Shown here one piece after another: positions 1-11,369 of a DNA stretch of 64,000 nucleotides; positions within the stretch are counted from its first letter, which is position 1, and each line of letters begins with the position of its first letter. The position numbers and the translations under genes were made by a program. The stretch is taken from positions 34,597,082-34,661,081 of the forward strand of contig NC_133336.1 in assembly GCF_042186555.1 (NCBI RefSeq), given 5' to 3'. The DNA is from Aquarana catesbeiana. Lineage: Eukaryota; Chordata; Amphibia; Anura; Ranidae. The notes below the pieces were generated by a model that saw only the letters and a list, made by a program, of their open reading frames with translations, was not told the origin of the DNA and ran no database searches.

Positions 1-32
1 CGCTCCTGTGAGCGGCTCTCTACAGACTGATC

Positions 33-200
33 GCTCTCTGAGCTCAGCGCGCTTATAACGGCTCTGCAAACATTGTGACGTCACTTGTTTTACCACATTC
101 CAGCTAGAGGCTCCTCCCATTTGTGACGTCACTCTTTTTTTTACCATATTCCATCTAAAGGCCCCGCCCCCTGTGACGTCGCTCTTTTACCACATCCCAG
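33..200. promoter_or_regulatory. GC-rich block with three CRE-like sites
   Basis: Two perfect cAMP-response palindromes (TGACGTCA) lie at 76-83 and 124-131, and a one-base variant at 174-181. The intervening text (poly-T, then CCACATTCCA, then a GAGGCTCC-type stretch) is itself repeated. The block recurs at 5437-5575, just upstream of the PPP2R1A-like first exon, so this is probably a duplicate of that promoter. No exon-1 copy was recognised after this first block. Confidence 0.55.
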
Positions 201-780
201 TTAGAGGCTCCCAGGGGCGGTGCGGACTGGGGGGGGGCGGGGCAGGCTCGGCCGGGGGGGGGCGGGGTGGACATTTCCCCCCCAGGCTGCCACAATTTAC
301 ATGCAAAACGGCGGCGGCCGCCAGCTATTTTTTTTTTCTCTGAGGAAGTTGGGCCAGGGGCACGGCCGCACGCTGTGGCATTGAGTGCACTAGTTCCAGT
401 GCTGTCTGCACTGCAGAGTACCGCTGCTGGAGGGAGGGAGGGAGGGAGTGGGCGGGGGGAGTGCAGGTGAAAACAGCCTGCCTAGGTGTCTTCTCATCTC
501 CCGTGTGACTCCTCCTTCCCCCCCGCCCCCGCCGCTGCTTTTATCCAGAAGGTAGAAGACAAAACATCCAAGCAGAGAGTTGTCCAACTTTTCAAGTTAA
601 ATCGCCTTTTGATTGGTTGCTAGGGGGCGGTCCCTAGCAAACCAATTATCTGTCTGTTAAATTGAAAGTTGGGAAAAACTCCTGTCCTCTGATCCAGCAT
701 GCCGCATCCTCTGTCTTCTACCTGCAGGTAAGAGAGGGGGCAGTGGACATGTGGACTGTGATGCAAGGAAAGAAGGTGGC
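201..780. other. GC-rich stretch, no gene recognised
   Basis: G runs around 228-265, (GGGA)n around 432-460 and C-rich DNA around 518-535 give it a CpG-island look. Short open frames here match nothing I know. It may be a promoter flank or a noncoding exon; nothing in the sequence decides. Confidence 0.35.
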
Positions 781-2626
781 TGTGGAGGAGACTATTATAC
801 AAGGAGGGGGGGGGCTGTGTGGAGGAGACTATTATACAAGGAGGGGGGGGGGGCTGTGTGGAGGAGACTATTATACAAGGAGGGGGGGGGGGGCTGTGTG
901 GAGGAGATTGGTATACAAGGAGGGGGGGGGGGGGCTTGTGTGGAGGAGACTATTATACAAGGAGGGGGGGGGGGGCTGTTGTGGAGGAGACTATTATACA
1001 AGGAGGGGGGGGGCTGTGTGGAGGAGATTGGTATACAAGGAGGGGGGGGGGCTGTGTGGAGGAGATTGGTATACAAGGAGGGGGGGGGGCTGTGTGGAGG
1101 AGATTGGTATACAGGGAGGGGGGGGGGCTGTGTGGAGGAGATTGGTATACAAGGAGAGGGGGGGGGCTGTGTGGAGGAGATTGGTATACAAGGAGAGGGG
1201 GGGGGCTGTGTGGAGGAGATTGGTATACAAGGAGGGGGGGGGCTGTGTGGAGGAGATTGGTATACAAGGAGGGGGGGGGGCTGTGTGGAGGAGATTGGTA
1301 TACAAGGAGGGGGGGGCTGTGTGGAGGAGATTGGTATACAAGGAGGGGGGGGGCTGTGTGGAGGGAGATTGGTATACAAGGAGGGGGGGGCTGTGTGGAG
1401 GAGATTTGGTATACAAGGAGGGGGGGGCTGTGTGGAGGAGATTGGTATACAAGGAGGGGGGGGCTGTGTGGAGGAGATTGGTATACAAGGAGGGGGGGGC
1501 TGTGTGGAGGAGATTGGTATACAAGGAGGGGGGGGCTGTGTGGAGGAGATTGGTATACAAGGAGAGGGGGGGGCTGTGTGGAGGAGATTGGTATACAAGG
1601 AGAGGGGGGGGCTGTGTGGAGGAGATTGGTATACAAGGAGGGGGGGGGGCTGTGTGGAGGACATTGGTATACAAGGAGGGGGGGGGCTGTGTGGAGGAGA
1701 TTGGTATACAAGGAGGGGGGGGGCTGTGTGGAGGAGATTGGTATACAAGGAGGGGGGGGCTGTGTGGAGGAGACTATTATACAAGGAGGGGGGGGCTGTG
1801 TGGAGGAGATTGGTATACAAGGAGGGGGGGGGGCTGTGTGGAGGAGATTGGTATACAAGGAGGGGGGGGGCTGTGTGGAGGAGATTGGTATACAAGGAGA
1901 GGGGGGGGGCTGTGTGGAGGAGATTGGTATACAAGGAGAGGGGGGGGGGCTGTGTGGAGGAGATTGGTATACAAGGAGGGGGGGGGCTGTGTGGAGGAGA
2001 TTTGGTATACAAGGAGGGGGGGGGGGGCTGTGTGGAGGAGATTGGTATACAAGGAGGGGGGGGGGGGCTGTGTGGAGGAGATTGGTATACAAGGAGGGGG
2101 GGGGGGGCTGTGTGGAGGAGATTGGTATACAAGGAGGGGGGGGGGGGCTGTGTGGAGGAGATTGGTATACAAGGAGGGGGGGGGGGGGCTGTGTGGAGGA
2201 GATTGGTATACAAGGAGGGGGGGGGGGGGCTGTGTGGAGGAGATTGGTATACAAGGAGGGGGGGGGGGGCTGTGTGGAGGAGATTGGTATACAAGGAGAG
2301 GGGGGGGGGCTGTGTGGAGGAGATTGGTATACAAGGAGAGGGGGGGGGCTGTGTGGAGGAGATTGGTATACAAGGAGAGGGGGGGGCTGTGTGGAGGAGA
2401 TTGGTATACAAGGAGAGGGGGGGGGGCTGTGTGGAGGAGATTGGTATACAAGGAGAGGGGGGGGGCTGTGTGGAGGAGATTGGTATACAAGGAGGGGGGG
2501 GAGGCTGTGTGGAGGAGATTGGTAGACAAGGAGGGGGGGAGGCTGTGTGGAGGAGATTGGTATACAAGGAGGGGGGGGCTGTGTGGAGGAGATTGGTATA
2601 CAAGGAGGGGGGGGGGGGGGGGCTGT
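781..2626 (+). repeat. G-rich minisatellite, about 38-bp unit, roughly 45-50 copies
   Basis: The unit reads GGCTGTGTGGAGGAGATTGG, then TATACAAGGA, then a run of 7 to about 15 G. Most variation is in G-run length; a few early units have ACTATTATAC instead of GATTGGTATAC. All three + frames stay open for hundreds of codons because the unit lacks stops, so coding potential here is an artefact. The repeated G runs are good candidates for G-quadruplexes, and copy number and run lengths will be error-prone in any assembly. Confidence 0.97.
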
Positions 2627-2976
2627 GCAGGGGACTGAGGTGCAAAGAAAGGGGGATGCAAGGAAGGGGAGCTGAGGACACTGATGTAAAGGGGGAAGGT
2701 CTGTGATGTAAGGAGGGGAGCTATGATGTAAATTGGGGGGACTTGAATGGATAGAGGTATGTGATGTAAAGATGGCACTGTATTGTAAAGGGGTGCTGTA
2801 TTGCCCACTATTTTTTCTTCAGGACGGGTCCAGAGACACAGGTGGAGACCACGGCTGAAGAAATAGGTGGAGAGGTGCCGCAAAAAAACTCCACCCCTTC
2901 CACCTCCACCGAATACATGGGCAGGGCAAAGGGGGTGGAGTCAGGGGCAGCAAAATGAGGTTTCGCCTAGGGCAGA
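2627..2976. other. Unassigned G-rich flank of the minisatellite
   Basis: Loose degenerate repeats of a GATGTAAAG-type word run to about 2790. No exon, RNA or transposon terminus recognised. Confidence 0.4.
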
Positions 2977-3940
2977 GATCTCCAAACTTTTCAAAGGAAC
3001 ACTTTATTGTCCTTTAGGCTTTAGGAGGGCCGGATTGTGGCCAGCAGGGGCAGAAAATGTCATGGGCCCAGCATCAGTGAGAGTAAATATGGCCTCAGGG
3101 TTGGTGGACCATAGGAGGAGTATTCCCCCCCTATTAGTAGAAGGAATAGTATTCCATCATTGGTATCGGTGGAGGATATAGTGCCCCAATTGTTGGTGTC
3201 AGTGGAAGGAATTGTTCCCCAAGGGCCGCATAAAGGCTAACAAAGGGCCACATCTGGCCCTCGGGCTGCAGTTTGGAGACAAGCCAAGGCTAACGCTGCG
3301 CACTGCCCTAAAACAAAGAGGTATGGAGGTTCAGCTGCCAGCATCTAAAGTCACAATACAGACTCCACAGATAATAGTAAAATAAAAAATGCAGCGCTAG
3401 AACAGTAGCATAAAATAATAACAGAAAATCAAGCAGTGATAGAACTAATAAACGTCCAATATCACAAGTCCATATATTGAAGAATGGATATACTGTAGTA
3501 GCCAACATCTGTGCTCTGTGCAGATAAAAGGGCTATAAGTGAAGATGGGGTGATATTCCTCCACACCAGAGAGAATCTCGTTCCACAAACAGTGAGAGTA
3601 AGTAAGCCTGCTTACCAGTTATCCGTGACCACAGATAAAAGTGGTCTCACCAAGCGTAGGGAAATGGTTCTCCCCAGAAACCTCATAGGCTCTCTTCAAT
3701 TCTCACCAATCACTCGATACTCCTCTGCTGCCAGAGGAGGAATATTACCCTATCTTCACCTACAGCCCTTTTATCTGCGCGAAGCACGGATGTTGGCTAC
3801 TATACCCATTCTTCAATATATGGACTTGGGATATTGGACTTTTATTAGTTCTATCATTGCTTGATATTCTTTTATTTTATGCTACTGTTCTAGCGCTGCA
3901 TTTTTTAAATTTTACTGTAGTTTGGAGACCCCTGGCCTAG
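2977..3940. repeat. Dispersed repeat with a nested inverted-repeat element
   Basis: The left side contains GATCTCCAAACTTTTC and the right side AGTTTGGAGACCCCTGG, near-complementary ends typical of a MITE. The left body (about 3020-3290) resembles 36857-37045, including GGTGTCAGTGG and AAGGGCC words. A second element (3369-3919) is inserted in it. Confidence 0.6.
3369..3919. repeat. Foldback element with arms of about 150 bp
   Basis: The left arm (about 3369-3534, with AGCGCTAGAACAGTAGCATA) is complementary to the right arm (about 3768-3919, with TATGCTACTGTTCTAGCGCT). It looks like a non-autonomous DNA transposon nested in an older repeat. No coding capacity seen. Confidence 0.65.
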
Positions 3941-4447
3941 GGTGTCAAAAATCCTTACACCAGCCCTGATTTTGGGAGTTGTAGTCCACGCACGCTCACG
4001 GTTGGTGGAGAACTGAGAGCAGGGAAACGCAGCCAGGAAACTACAACTCCCAGATCTTGGAGGGAGGCAGCAGGGCACGCCAGGGAGTCAGCACCCATAT
4101 GACTGGCTCGGGCTGCATGTTTAGATGACCCCAGGACTGGAAAAGGCCATGCAAGGACCTGCTGAACTAGCGCGGGCAGCTGCCATCACTGTGGTGAGAG
4201 ACCCTGACACCCGCAACTGAACCCCACATCCCATTCCCCCCCCCATACACCCTATTTACCCTGCCCCAGGCAAGTGCCCACCCAGTAACCTCAAAATACC
4301 TATTAACACTGTGGGTCCTGCTGGGAGCTGTTGATCCTGCTGGGTGCTGGCCATGGCCAGCAGGATCAACAGGCCATGGTAATCTCTCAGCAGGATCCAC
4401 AGACCAGCAGCCAGCAGGACCCACAGGTCCGCGGGCAGCTCCCAGCA
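3941..4447. other. Unassigned intergenic sequence
   Basis: No gene recognised. A short palindromic stretch around 4330-4380 repeats CAGCAGGATC words, foreshadowing the adjacent tandem array. Confidence 0.4.
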
Positions 4448-4618
4448 TGACCCACAGCGCCTGCTGGCCGCTGGCCTTTGGGTCCTGCTGGCCGCTGGCC
4501 TTTGGGTCCTGCTGGCCGCTGGCTTGTGGGTCCTGCTGGCCGCTGGCTTGTGGGTCCTGCTGGCCGCTGGCTTGTGGGTCCTGCTGGCCGCTGGCTTGTG
4601 GGTCCTGCTGGTCACTAG
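4448..4618. repeat. 24-bp tandem repeat, about 7 copies
   Basis: GGGTCCTGCTGGCC recurs every 24 bp (4480, 4504, 4528, 4552 and on). The linker changes from GCTGGCCTTT to GCTGGCTTGT along the array. The unit is a multiple of three and keeps frames open, but nothing supports translation. Confidence 0.9.
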
Positions 4619-5170
4619 CCTAGGGTGAACAGACGTCTCTGGTCTTGGGAAAGTCCCCGGACTGAGGACACTGTGCCTGGACCAAGTCTGCCCCCGTTTT
4701 GTCCCCAGTTTGCAAGACCAATCCGGGACGGGTGCACCGCAAGCTGGGACAGTGTGAGGGTGCCCAGGGCCCACCCTACCAAGGGTCCTGCTGGGCCCAG
4801 CACCACCAGATCACACAGCGAGGATCTCCCACTTACCTGGCGGCCGCTGTCATACAAAGTCCCTCCTCCTGGGCTGGCTCCTATGATAGACAGCACACTG
4901 GTGACGTCTATCATAGGAGCCGGTCCAGGAGGCAGGACTTCATATGGCAGTGGCTGTGCCGGGTAAGCGGGAGATCTCCGCTGTGTGTAATCCCGTTGAC
5001 TCTTCTCTCTAATCCCCCTGCACTGAACAGACTGCATTGATGGGCACTGGCGAGGCTGCATTGATGGGCACTGGCGATGGTGAGCTGATTCGGTGGTTTA
5101 ATGGGCCACTTGACAGGATCTGCCCCCCAGGCCTAAGGCTGTCAGCCCTCCCCTGGAGGCTCCGCCCCTC
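4619..5170. repeat. Dispersed repeat fragment with a strong hairpin
   Basis: Around 4856-4891 and 4906-4941 two arms pair: GGCTCCTATGATAGAC on the left against GTCTATCATAGGAGCC on the right, flanked by further pairing of AAGTCC and GGACTT. The AGACGTCTCTGGTCTTGGG text at about 4630 looks like a dispersed repeat end. Confidence 0.5.
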
Positions 5171-5420
5171 GCCGTATGTATAATATAATCACCGCCCTTT
5201 ATAGTATAACACAATGATCTGGGTGTGATATTAATTTGTCCCACGCTTTGATTTCCCTTCAACCCTTATAATAAATGGCTTCAGAAGTGTCCGCCTTTTC
5301 TCTGGGAATCCTCTAGTAGCCCGTCTCCCCCCTCCCCCAGGTTACAGGGCACGTGGCTCTATAAACATTAGATTGGTGGGCGTGCTTTCCTTCCACAGCT
5401 CCTCCTCCGTCTCCTCCCTC
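5171..5420. repeat. Tandem promoter block, copy 1 (TATA block)
   Basis: This block matches 5622-5888 closely: both contain AATGGCTTCAGAAGTGTCCG, the TCTCTGGGAATCCTCTAGTA stretch, and GGCTCTATAAACATTAGATT. A TATAAA lies at 5360-5365. The duplication unit is about 450 bp and includes the CRE block at 5437-5575. Confidence 0.85.
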
Positions 5421-5436
5421 CCAGTGGTTACATTAA

Positions 5437-5575
5437 TCTGAGCTCAGCGTGCTTATAACGGCTCTGTGACGTCACTTGTTTACCACATTCCAGCTAGAGG
5501 CTCCGCCCCTCTGTGACGTCGCTCTTTTACCACATTCCATCTAAAGGCCCCGCCCCTCGCCAGAGTTGGCTCCAC
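5437..5575. promoter_or_regulatory. CRE block upstream of the PPP2R1A-like exon 1
   Basis: It holds TGACGTCA at 5467-5474 and TGACGTCG at 5514-5521. The sequence matches 33-200 (shared GCTTATAACGGCTCTG and CCACATTCCAGCTAGAGG). CRE-containing, GC-rich promoters suit a widely expressed gene; that this one drives the downstream exon is inferred from position. Confidence 0.6.
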
Positions 5576-5621
5576 CCTCAATCCTATCATCTGTGTGTGT
5601 GTGTGTAGGAAATTTAAACAT

Positions 5622-5888
5622 AATGTATAATATAATCACCGCCTGGTATAATATAATACAATGATCTGGGTGTGATATTTATTTGTCACCCGCTTTGGTT
5701 TCCCTTCATCTCTTATAATAAATGGCTTCAGAAGTGTCCGCCTTTTCTCTGGGAATCCTCTAGTAGCCTGTCTCCTCCCTTGTCTCCTCCCCCGTCTCCG
5801 CCCTCGTCTCCTCCCTCCTGGCGGTTACAGGGCACATGGCTCTATAAACATTAGATTGGTGGGCGTGTTTTGTTTCCCAGGCTCCTCC
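5622..5888 (+). promoter_or_regulatory. TATA block, copy 2, just before the PPP2R1A-like start
   Basis: Second copy of the block at 5171-5420. TATAAA at 5843-5848 lies 76 bp before the ATG at 5924, close for a core promoter but compatible with a short 5' leader. The CT-rich stretch at 5775-5818 (repeated GTCTCCTCCC words) is longer here than in copy 1. Confidence 0.5.
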
Positions 5889-5923
5889 CCCCCACACTCT
5901 CCTCCTGGTCGGAAGAGGTGATC

Positions 5924-5996
5924 ATGGCTGCGGCTGACGGGAACGATTCTCTGTATCCCATCGCTGTTCCTCAATGATGAGCTGCGGAATGAAGAG
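5924..5996 (+). pseudogene. PPP2R1A-like exon 1 with frameshift
   Basis: ATG at 5924 opens MAAADGNDSLYPIAV (to 5968). An extra C at 5969 or 5970 then gives an immediate PQ-stop. Dropping that base restores LNDELRNEE (5970-5996), which matches the family's LIDELRNED. The family continues VQ into a donor site, but here the text runs on as CCATGATACT with no GT. Two independent defects therefore hit this exon. Read support at the C run would show whether the shift is real. Confidence 0.75.
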
Positions 5997-6029
5997 CCAT
6001 GATACTACTACAACCGCCGGCTGGGGGCA

Positions 6030-6720
6030 GTGCAGGCCTCAGGAGGGGCCCCTCACAGTGTCTGTATAGGGACCCTTACCCTGAGGGGGGGTCCTTCACC
6101 TTCTATTCCTGAAGAGGGGGGCCCCTCATAGTGTAACATTGGTGGGGGGCCCTTACTATGCAGGCCTGAGGTGGAGGGGCCCTTCATAGTGTAACATTGG
6201 TCGGGGGCCCCTCATAGTGTCAGTATGGAGGAGGAGGGGCCCTTACCTTGTATGATGACAGTGTATTGGCACCTGACCATCAATGGGGCCCTCACTCTGC
6301 AGACATGAAGTGGAGGGGCCCTACAGAAGTTAATTTGAGGGGCCCTTACCCTGTCAGACAAAAGAAGGGGACTTTGGCAATAAAAGGGGTTCTGAGTTGG
6401 GGGGTCCCTCACAGTGTTGGTATGGGGGACCCTTACCTTGTAGGATTAAAAAGTCAGGGGTCTCTGGCAGTGTCAGTATGGGGGTGGAGGGGCCTTCACA
6501 GTGGTTATTTTGAGGGGGTCTGTAGGACAGAGGAGGTGGAGGGGCCCCTCGCAGTGGTTATTTTGAGGGGGTCTGTAGGACAAAAGAGGTGGAGGGGCCC
6601 CTCACAGTTCTTAGGCCCTGTTCTGGAGGTTTAAGCAGTAAGGGCCCCTGATAGTGCACAGTAAGGGGAGCCTTTACCATGTATGCCTGAGGAGGGGCCC
6701 CTGAAAGCATGCTCTGAGCA
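6030..6720. repeat. Degenerate G-rich tandem repeat
   Basis: Imperfect units of about 55-65 bp built around GGAGGGGCCCCTCACAGTG and CCTTACCTTG-type words fill the start of intron 1. Divergence between units suggests an old array. A run of about 18 C follows at 6721-6738. Confidence 0.75.
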
Positions 6721-6739
6721 CCCCCCCCCCCCCCCCCCA

Positions 6740-7782
6740 ATGATGAATACTATCTGGGGCCCCTTTGTATCAGGCTTGAAGTGTACAGCCCCCATGCTAT
6801 CTGGGAGGGCCTTACCCTTTAAGCCTGAGAACGAAGGGCCCCTGATAGTAAGCAGGGTGGGGGGCATTTTTTTCTTTTTAAGATTTGGGTAATGTTTTAA
6901 AAATGTCACTTCCTGTCCCAGAGACACAACAGGAAGTGAGAGGAATCTCTCCTCCCATTAATTGTCACCAGAACGGGTGTCCCCTATTAAAAGATTTCCC
7001 TTCGCTTCCTGCTGTGGTGACAACGCTACCATTTTGGATTTCTCCCCTCGTCTTTCAGTGATCACCGGGACTAATAAAGGGGGGAGTTTCCCCAATGAAT
7101 TCGCACAGCAATAAAAGCCTGACAGAGGGTCTAATCCTCCCCCAGTCTATACAAAACTAAAAGGTTTTTCCTTAGAGTTGTGTTCCTGGACTTTTTATTT
7201 TCATTCAGTCCTGTAGATCCAGTCTGGGAACAACTTCCAATGTATGACACAGAGGTGTCTTCTACCTCTATGAGATTTACATTGTTTGTAACCCAAAAAA
7301 AAAGAGGATTCTGTTCCCTTAAAGTATGAATAACAGCACGGAACTTTGCTGTGTAATTTGGACCCTTCTATCCCCTAAAATACCTGGCTGATCCCCATGC
7401 AGGTGGTGTCCTGGCCTGGATCCAAACATCAATGGTTCAAGACTTGAGTTACTATGCTGCCCATTGGCTCCATTTTTGGCGCTGCACCAAAAAGATCTAG
7501 AGGAAGCAAAGTGTTCCTTGCAGGGCTTCTTTTCAGCGAGAATGCAGTTCCGGAACACCCAACACTGAATGCATCTAATGGCAGGGGGTGTTGGGGTGTG
7601 CATTGATGCTGCCTGCTGGGGGTCTGTTGTTTTAAGGTGTATTTTGTTTCAGGGTATCTGTTGTTGCTGGCTGTAGGGGATCTATTTCACTGCTTTTAAT
7701 GTTATCCTTAAAAAATTCCATACGATCTACCTAGCAAAATTATAAATGGTTCTGTTTTCTTTAAATAGGGTGGTACTGGGAG
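6740..7782. other. Unassigned intron-like sequence
   Basis: No exon, RNA gene or clear transposon end recognised in this part of the PPP2R1A-like intron 1. Confidence 0.4.
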
Positions 7783-9110
7783 GTGGGTAGGCGGTGGAAC
7801 CATGGAACGGCCCTTGGAGGTGGGTGGGGGTTGGAACCATGGAACGGCCCTTGGAGGTGGGTGGGGGTTGGAACCATGGAACGGCCCTTGGAGGTGGGTG
7901 GGGGTTGGAACCATGGAACGGCCCTTGGAGGTGGGTGGGGGTTGGAACCATGGAACGGCCCTTGGAGGTGGGTGGGGGTTGGAACCATGGAACGGCCCTT
8001 GGAGGTGGGTGGGGGTTGGAACCATGGAACGGCCCTTGGAGGTGGGTGGGGGTTGGAACCATGGAACGGCCCTTGGAGGTGGGTTGGAACCATGGAACGG
8101 TCCTTGGAGTTGGGTGGGGGTTGGAACCATGGAACGGTCCTTGGAGGTGGGACCATGGAACGATGGGTAGGGGGTGGAACCATGGAACGGTCCTTGGAGG
8201 TGGGACCATGGAACGGTGGGTAGGGGGTGGAACCATGGAACGGTCCTTGGAGGTGGGTAGGGGGGTGGAACGGTTCTTGGAGGTGGAACTATGGAATGGT
8301 CCTTGGAGGTGGGTAGGGGGTGGAACAGTTCTTGGAGGTGGGTGGGGGGGGGTATAGCGGTTCTTGGAGGTGGGACCATGGAACGATTGGTAGGGGGTGG
8401 AACGGTCCTTGGAGGTGGGACCATGGAACAGTGGGTAGGGGGTGGAACTATGGAATGGTCCTTGGAGGTGGGTAGGGGGTGGAACGGTCCTTTGGAGGTG
8501 GGACCATGGAACGGTCCTTTGGAGGTGGGACCATGGAACGGTCCTTGGAGGTGGGTAGGGGGTGGAACTATGGAACGGTCCTTGGAGGTGGGTAGGGGTG
8601 GAACGGTCCTTGGAGGTGGGACCATGGAATGGTGGGGTGGAACGGTCCTTGGAGGTGGGACCACGGAACGGTCCTTGGAGGTGGGACCACGGAACGGTCC
8701 TTGGAGGTGGGACCACGGAACATTCCTTGGAATGGGGTAGTGGGTGGAACCACGGAACGGTCCTTGGAGGTGGGACCACGGAACGGTCCTTGGAGGTGGG
8801 ACCACGGAACGGTCCTTGGAGGTGGGACCACGGAACGGTCCTTGGAGGTGGGACCACGGAACGGTCCTTGGAATGGGGTAGTGGGTGGAACCACGGAACG
8901 GTCCTTGGAGGTGGGATGGGGGTGGGACCACGGAACGGTCCTTGGAGGTGGGACCACGGAACGGTCCTTGGAGGTGGGACCACGGAACGGTCCTTGGAGG
9001 TGGGACCACGGAACGGTCCTTGGAATAGGGTAGTGGGTGGAACCGAGGAACGGTCCTTGGAGGTGGGTAGGGGGTGGAACCACGGAATGGTCCTTGGAAG
9101 TGGGTAGGGG
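7783..9110 (+). repeat. G-rich minisatellite, 26- to 37-bp units
   Basis: The left part repeats a 37-bp unit (GGAACCATGGAACGGCCCTT, then GGAGGTGGGTGGGGGTT). From about 8090 it shifts to shorter units (GGAACGGTCCTTGGAGGTGG, then GACCAC), a visible array history. Both strands stay open for long frames only because the units lack stops. The G-rich strand is the coding strand of the flanking exons. Confidence 0.97.
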
Positions 9111-9228
9111 ATGGAAACAAGTGGTGACTTGAAATAGGGGCGTACCTGCATCTATTCTCTGAGAAAAACAGCCCTGGTCCCCAGCAGTCACATTGGAGGT
9201 TCTGACGTTATTTCTTATTTGTCTGCAG

Positions 9229-9313
9229 CTCCGTCTGAACAGTATTAAGAAGGTCTCCGCGATTGTTTTGTGTGTAGAAAGGACCCGCAGTGAGCTTCTG
9301 CCATTCCTGACAG
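9229..9313 (+). pseudogene. PPP2R1A-like exon 2
   Basis: Acceptor TTTGTCTGCAG and donor ACAG|GTAAGTG bound 28 codons plus one base: LRLNSIKKVSAIVLC, then VERTRSELLPFLT. The family has LSTIALALGVERT at the middle, so two residues of HEAT repeat 1 are missing in frame. The exon lies 116 bp after the G-rich minisatellite of intron 1. Confidence 0.85.
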
Positions 9314-9474
9314 GTAAGTGTGTCTTATGGGAGAAGAGAACCGACTTTCTTTTGCTTATAATGGAAAATGGCATTTACTGTTTACACCAATTCTGAAAGA
9401 GATGCTGTCTCTTGCCCATGCAGGAAAATGGGTCATATGATTCTCCATACCCAAAAGTGCCGGTTATTCTCTAA

Positions 9475-9713
9475 GGCTCCGTTCACGCTTGTACAACTCC
9501 AAAGTCACGTGACTTTGGGGTGCAACTTGGATGTGACTTGTTGTCCCTCTGCAGATGCAGACCCACGTTTGCACCATTGTTGCTTGTAAAACATTCAGGT
9601 ACGACTTTCATGCAACTTTTGAGGGTTAACCTTGAAGTCTATGGCCCTCATGATGCATGCAAGTCGGACCAAAGTAGTGGATGAACTACTTTGAAGTCGC
9701 TGTGACTTTAAAG
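9475..9713. repeat. Fragment of CGTTCACGC-type MITE
   Basis: GGCTCCGTTCACGCTTGTAC followed by CAAAGTCACGTGACTTTG and a right part with GAAGTCGCTGTGACTTTAAA resemble the GTTCACAC MITE family seen at 10647, 38757, 39222 and 62033. Confidence 0.5.
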
Positions 9714-10062
9714 CTGAGTTTCACTCAAAAGTGGAACTTCCGCTTATGTGTCCCGTCCCCAGTGTCACATTTGGCACCTTTCAGTGGGGAGGGGGGAACG
9801 GGTACGTGTTTTTTTGACAGGTACTGTTCCCCACTTCCGGGAGATGGGGCCAGGGCCCCATCTCCCGGAAGTTCGGCCCCTTCCTGCACCGCTGGACCAT
9901 TTAGAAAGCGCAGCATGCTTCGCACGGTGGGGAACCGGCTGTGAAGCCAAAAAGGCTTCACTGCTGGGTTCCCTTAACAGGAATGACAGCTGAATGACAG
10001 CTGATCTGAAGATTGGCCAGGGTGCCGTCATCGAGGGCTTCCTGGACAGGTAAGTGTCCATA
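9714..10062. repeat. Dispersed repeat with a 19-bp-arm palindrome
   Basis: ACTTCCGGGAGATGGGGCC at 9833-9851 is followed almost directly by its complement, GGCCCCATCTCCCGGAAGT. The flanking text (GAGTTTCACTCAAAAGTGG) looks like a dispersed element end. No gene. Confidence 0.5.
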
Positions 10063-10646
10063 TATTAAAAGTCAGCAGCTGTAATTTTTTTTTTTTTAAG
10101 TTGCTCAAATATGAATCGTTAATATTGGAAAACATTGGCTACGACTCAGTCGCATGACAAATTGCACAAATGTGAAAGGCTGTAAAGGAGCGGAGTGCAG
10201 GAAAAGGGAGTATAGGGGGGGTCAGGGGAGGCCTTTCCCAGAATGTTGTCCCTTTTCCCTGCATGGTCAAGTTGACAGTCTCTTTAACAACTTTCCCCCT
10301 GGAAGATTTACCCCCCTTCATGACCAAGCCATTTATTGCGATACGGCACTGCGTTACTTTAACTGACAATTGCGCGGTCGTGCGACACTGTACCCAAATA
10401 AAATTGATGTCCTTTTTTTTCAAAAATAGAGCTCTCTTTTGGTGGTATTTGATGACCTCTGCAGTTTTAATGTTTTGCGCTAATAAACAAAAAAAAAAAG
10501 TGAAAATTTAAAAAAATATGTATATATATATATTTTTACTTTCTGCTATAAAACATAGCCAATAAAAAAATAATCCCAATAAGCGTATATTGCTTGGTTT
10601 GTGCAAAAGTTCTAGCGTCTACAAACTATGGGATTTTTTTTTTTTT

Positions 10647-10883
10647 AGCCTCGGTTCACACCAGAGGCGGCACGACTTGCAGGTCGCCTCACCGAGGCGA
10701 CCTGCACACGACTGCACGGGTGACTTGCAAAACGACTTCTGTATAGAAGTCTATGCAAGTTGCCCCCGAAGTCGTACAGGAACCTTTTTCTAAGTCGGAG
10801 CGACTTGCGTCGCTCCCCTTAGAATGGTTCCATTGTACTGAACGGGACGCTACTTGTCAGGCGACCTAGTGTGAACCGAGCCT
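10647..10883. mobile_element. GTTCACAC-type MITE nested in the preceding repeat
   Basis: Terminal inverted repeats AGCCTCGGTTCACAC on the left and GTGTGAACCGAGCCT on the right. The internal text is rich in GCGACTTGC and GAAGTCG words. It interrupts the host repeat between GGGATTTTT and ACTAGTAATGGC, so it is younger than that repeat. Confidence 0.8.
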
Positions 10884-11325
10884 AACTAGTAATGGCGGTG
10901 ATCAGCGACTTGCAGGACTGCAATATTGCAGTGGACAGTCAGGACATTAACTGACACTTTTTGGGGACCAGTGACACTAATACAGTGATCAGTGCTAAAA
11001 ATATGCACTGTCACTGTACTGACACTGGGTGGGAAGGGGTTAAACATTGAGGGCGATGAAAACCAGGTGTGCCTAGCCTGTGTTTTCCAACAGTGTGGGA
11101 TGTGCTTTTACTAGGGGAAGTCATGGATCCATGTTCCTGCTTTGCAGGAACACCGGATCCATGCTTTCCTACTGAAAGGACAGCGATTCTGTTTTGTTTA
11201 CATAGGCAGATCGCCGTTCTGCCTGTGTACTGAACGATCAGCGGGTGCCAGCGGACACCGGGTCTACGGGAGCCGCTGATCAACTCCTGCTGTGTAGAAT
11301 CACAGTGGGAGCAAGCCACAGGCGC

Positions 11326-11368
<43 letters not shown>

Positions 11369-11369
11369 A
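11326..11369. repeat. (GT)n(TA)n microsatellite
   Basis: About 12 GT units run directly into about 10 TA units. Confidence 0.95.

Noticed and set aside
662..2706. Stop-free + and - frames of more than 550 codons with VYKEGG/VWRRL or PPHSPP repeats
   Set aside because: All frames of the same tandem unit are open at once and G-run length changes shift frames freely; no start context, splice sites or non-repeat domain.
7708..9151. Pro-rich 470-codon frames on the minus strand and GWNHGT repeats on the plus strand
   Set aside because: Same reason: minisatellite unit without stops, no flanking protein homology.
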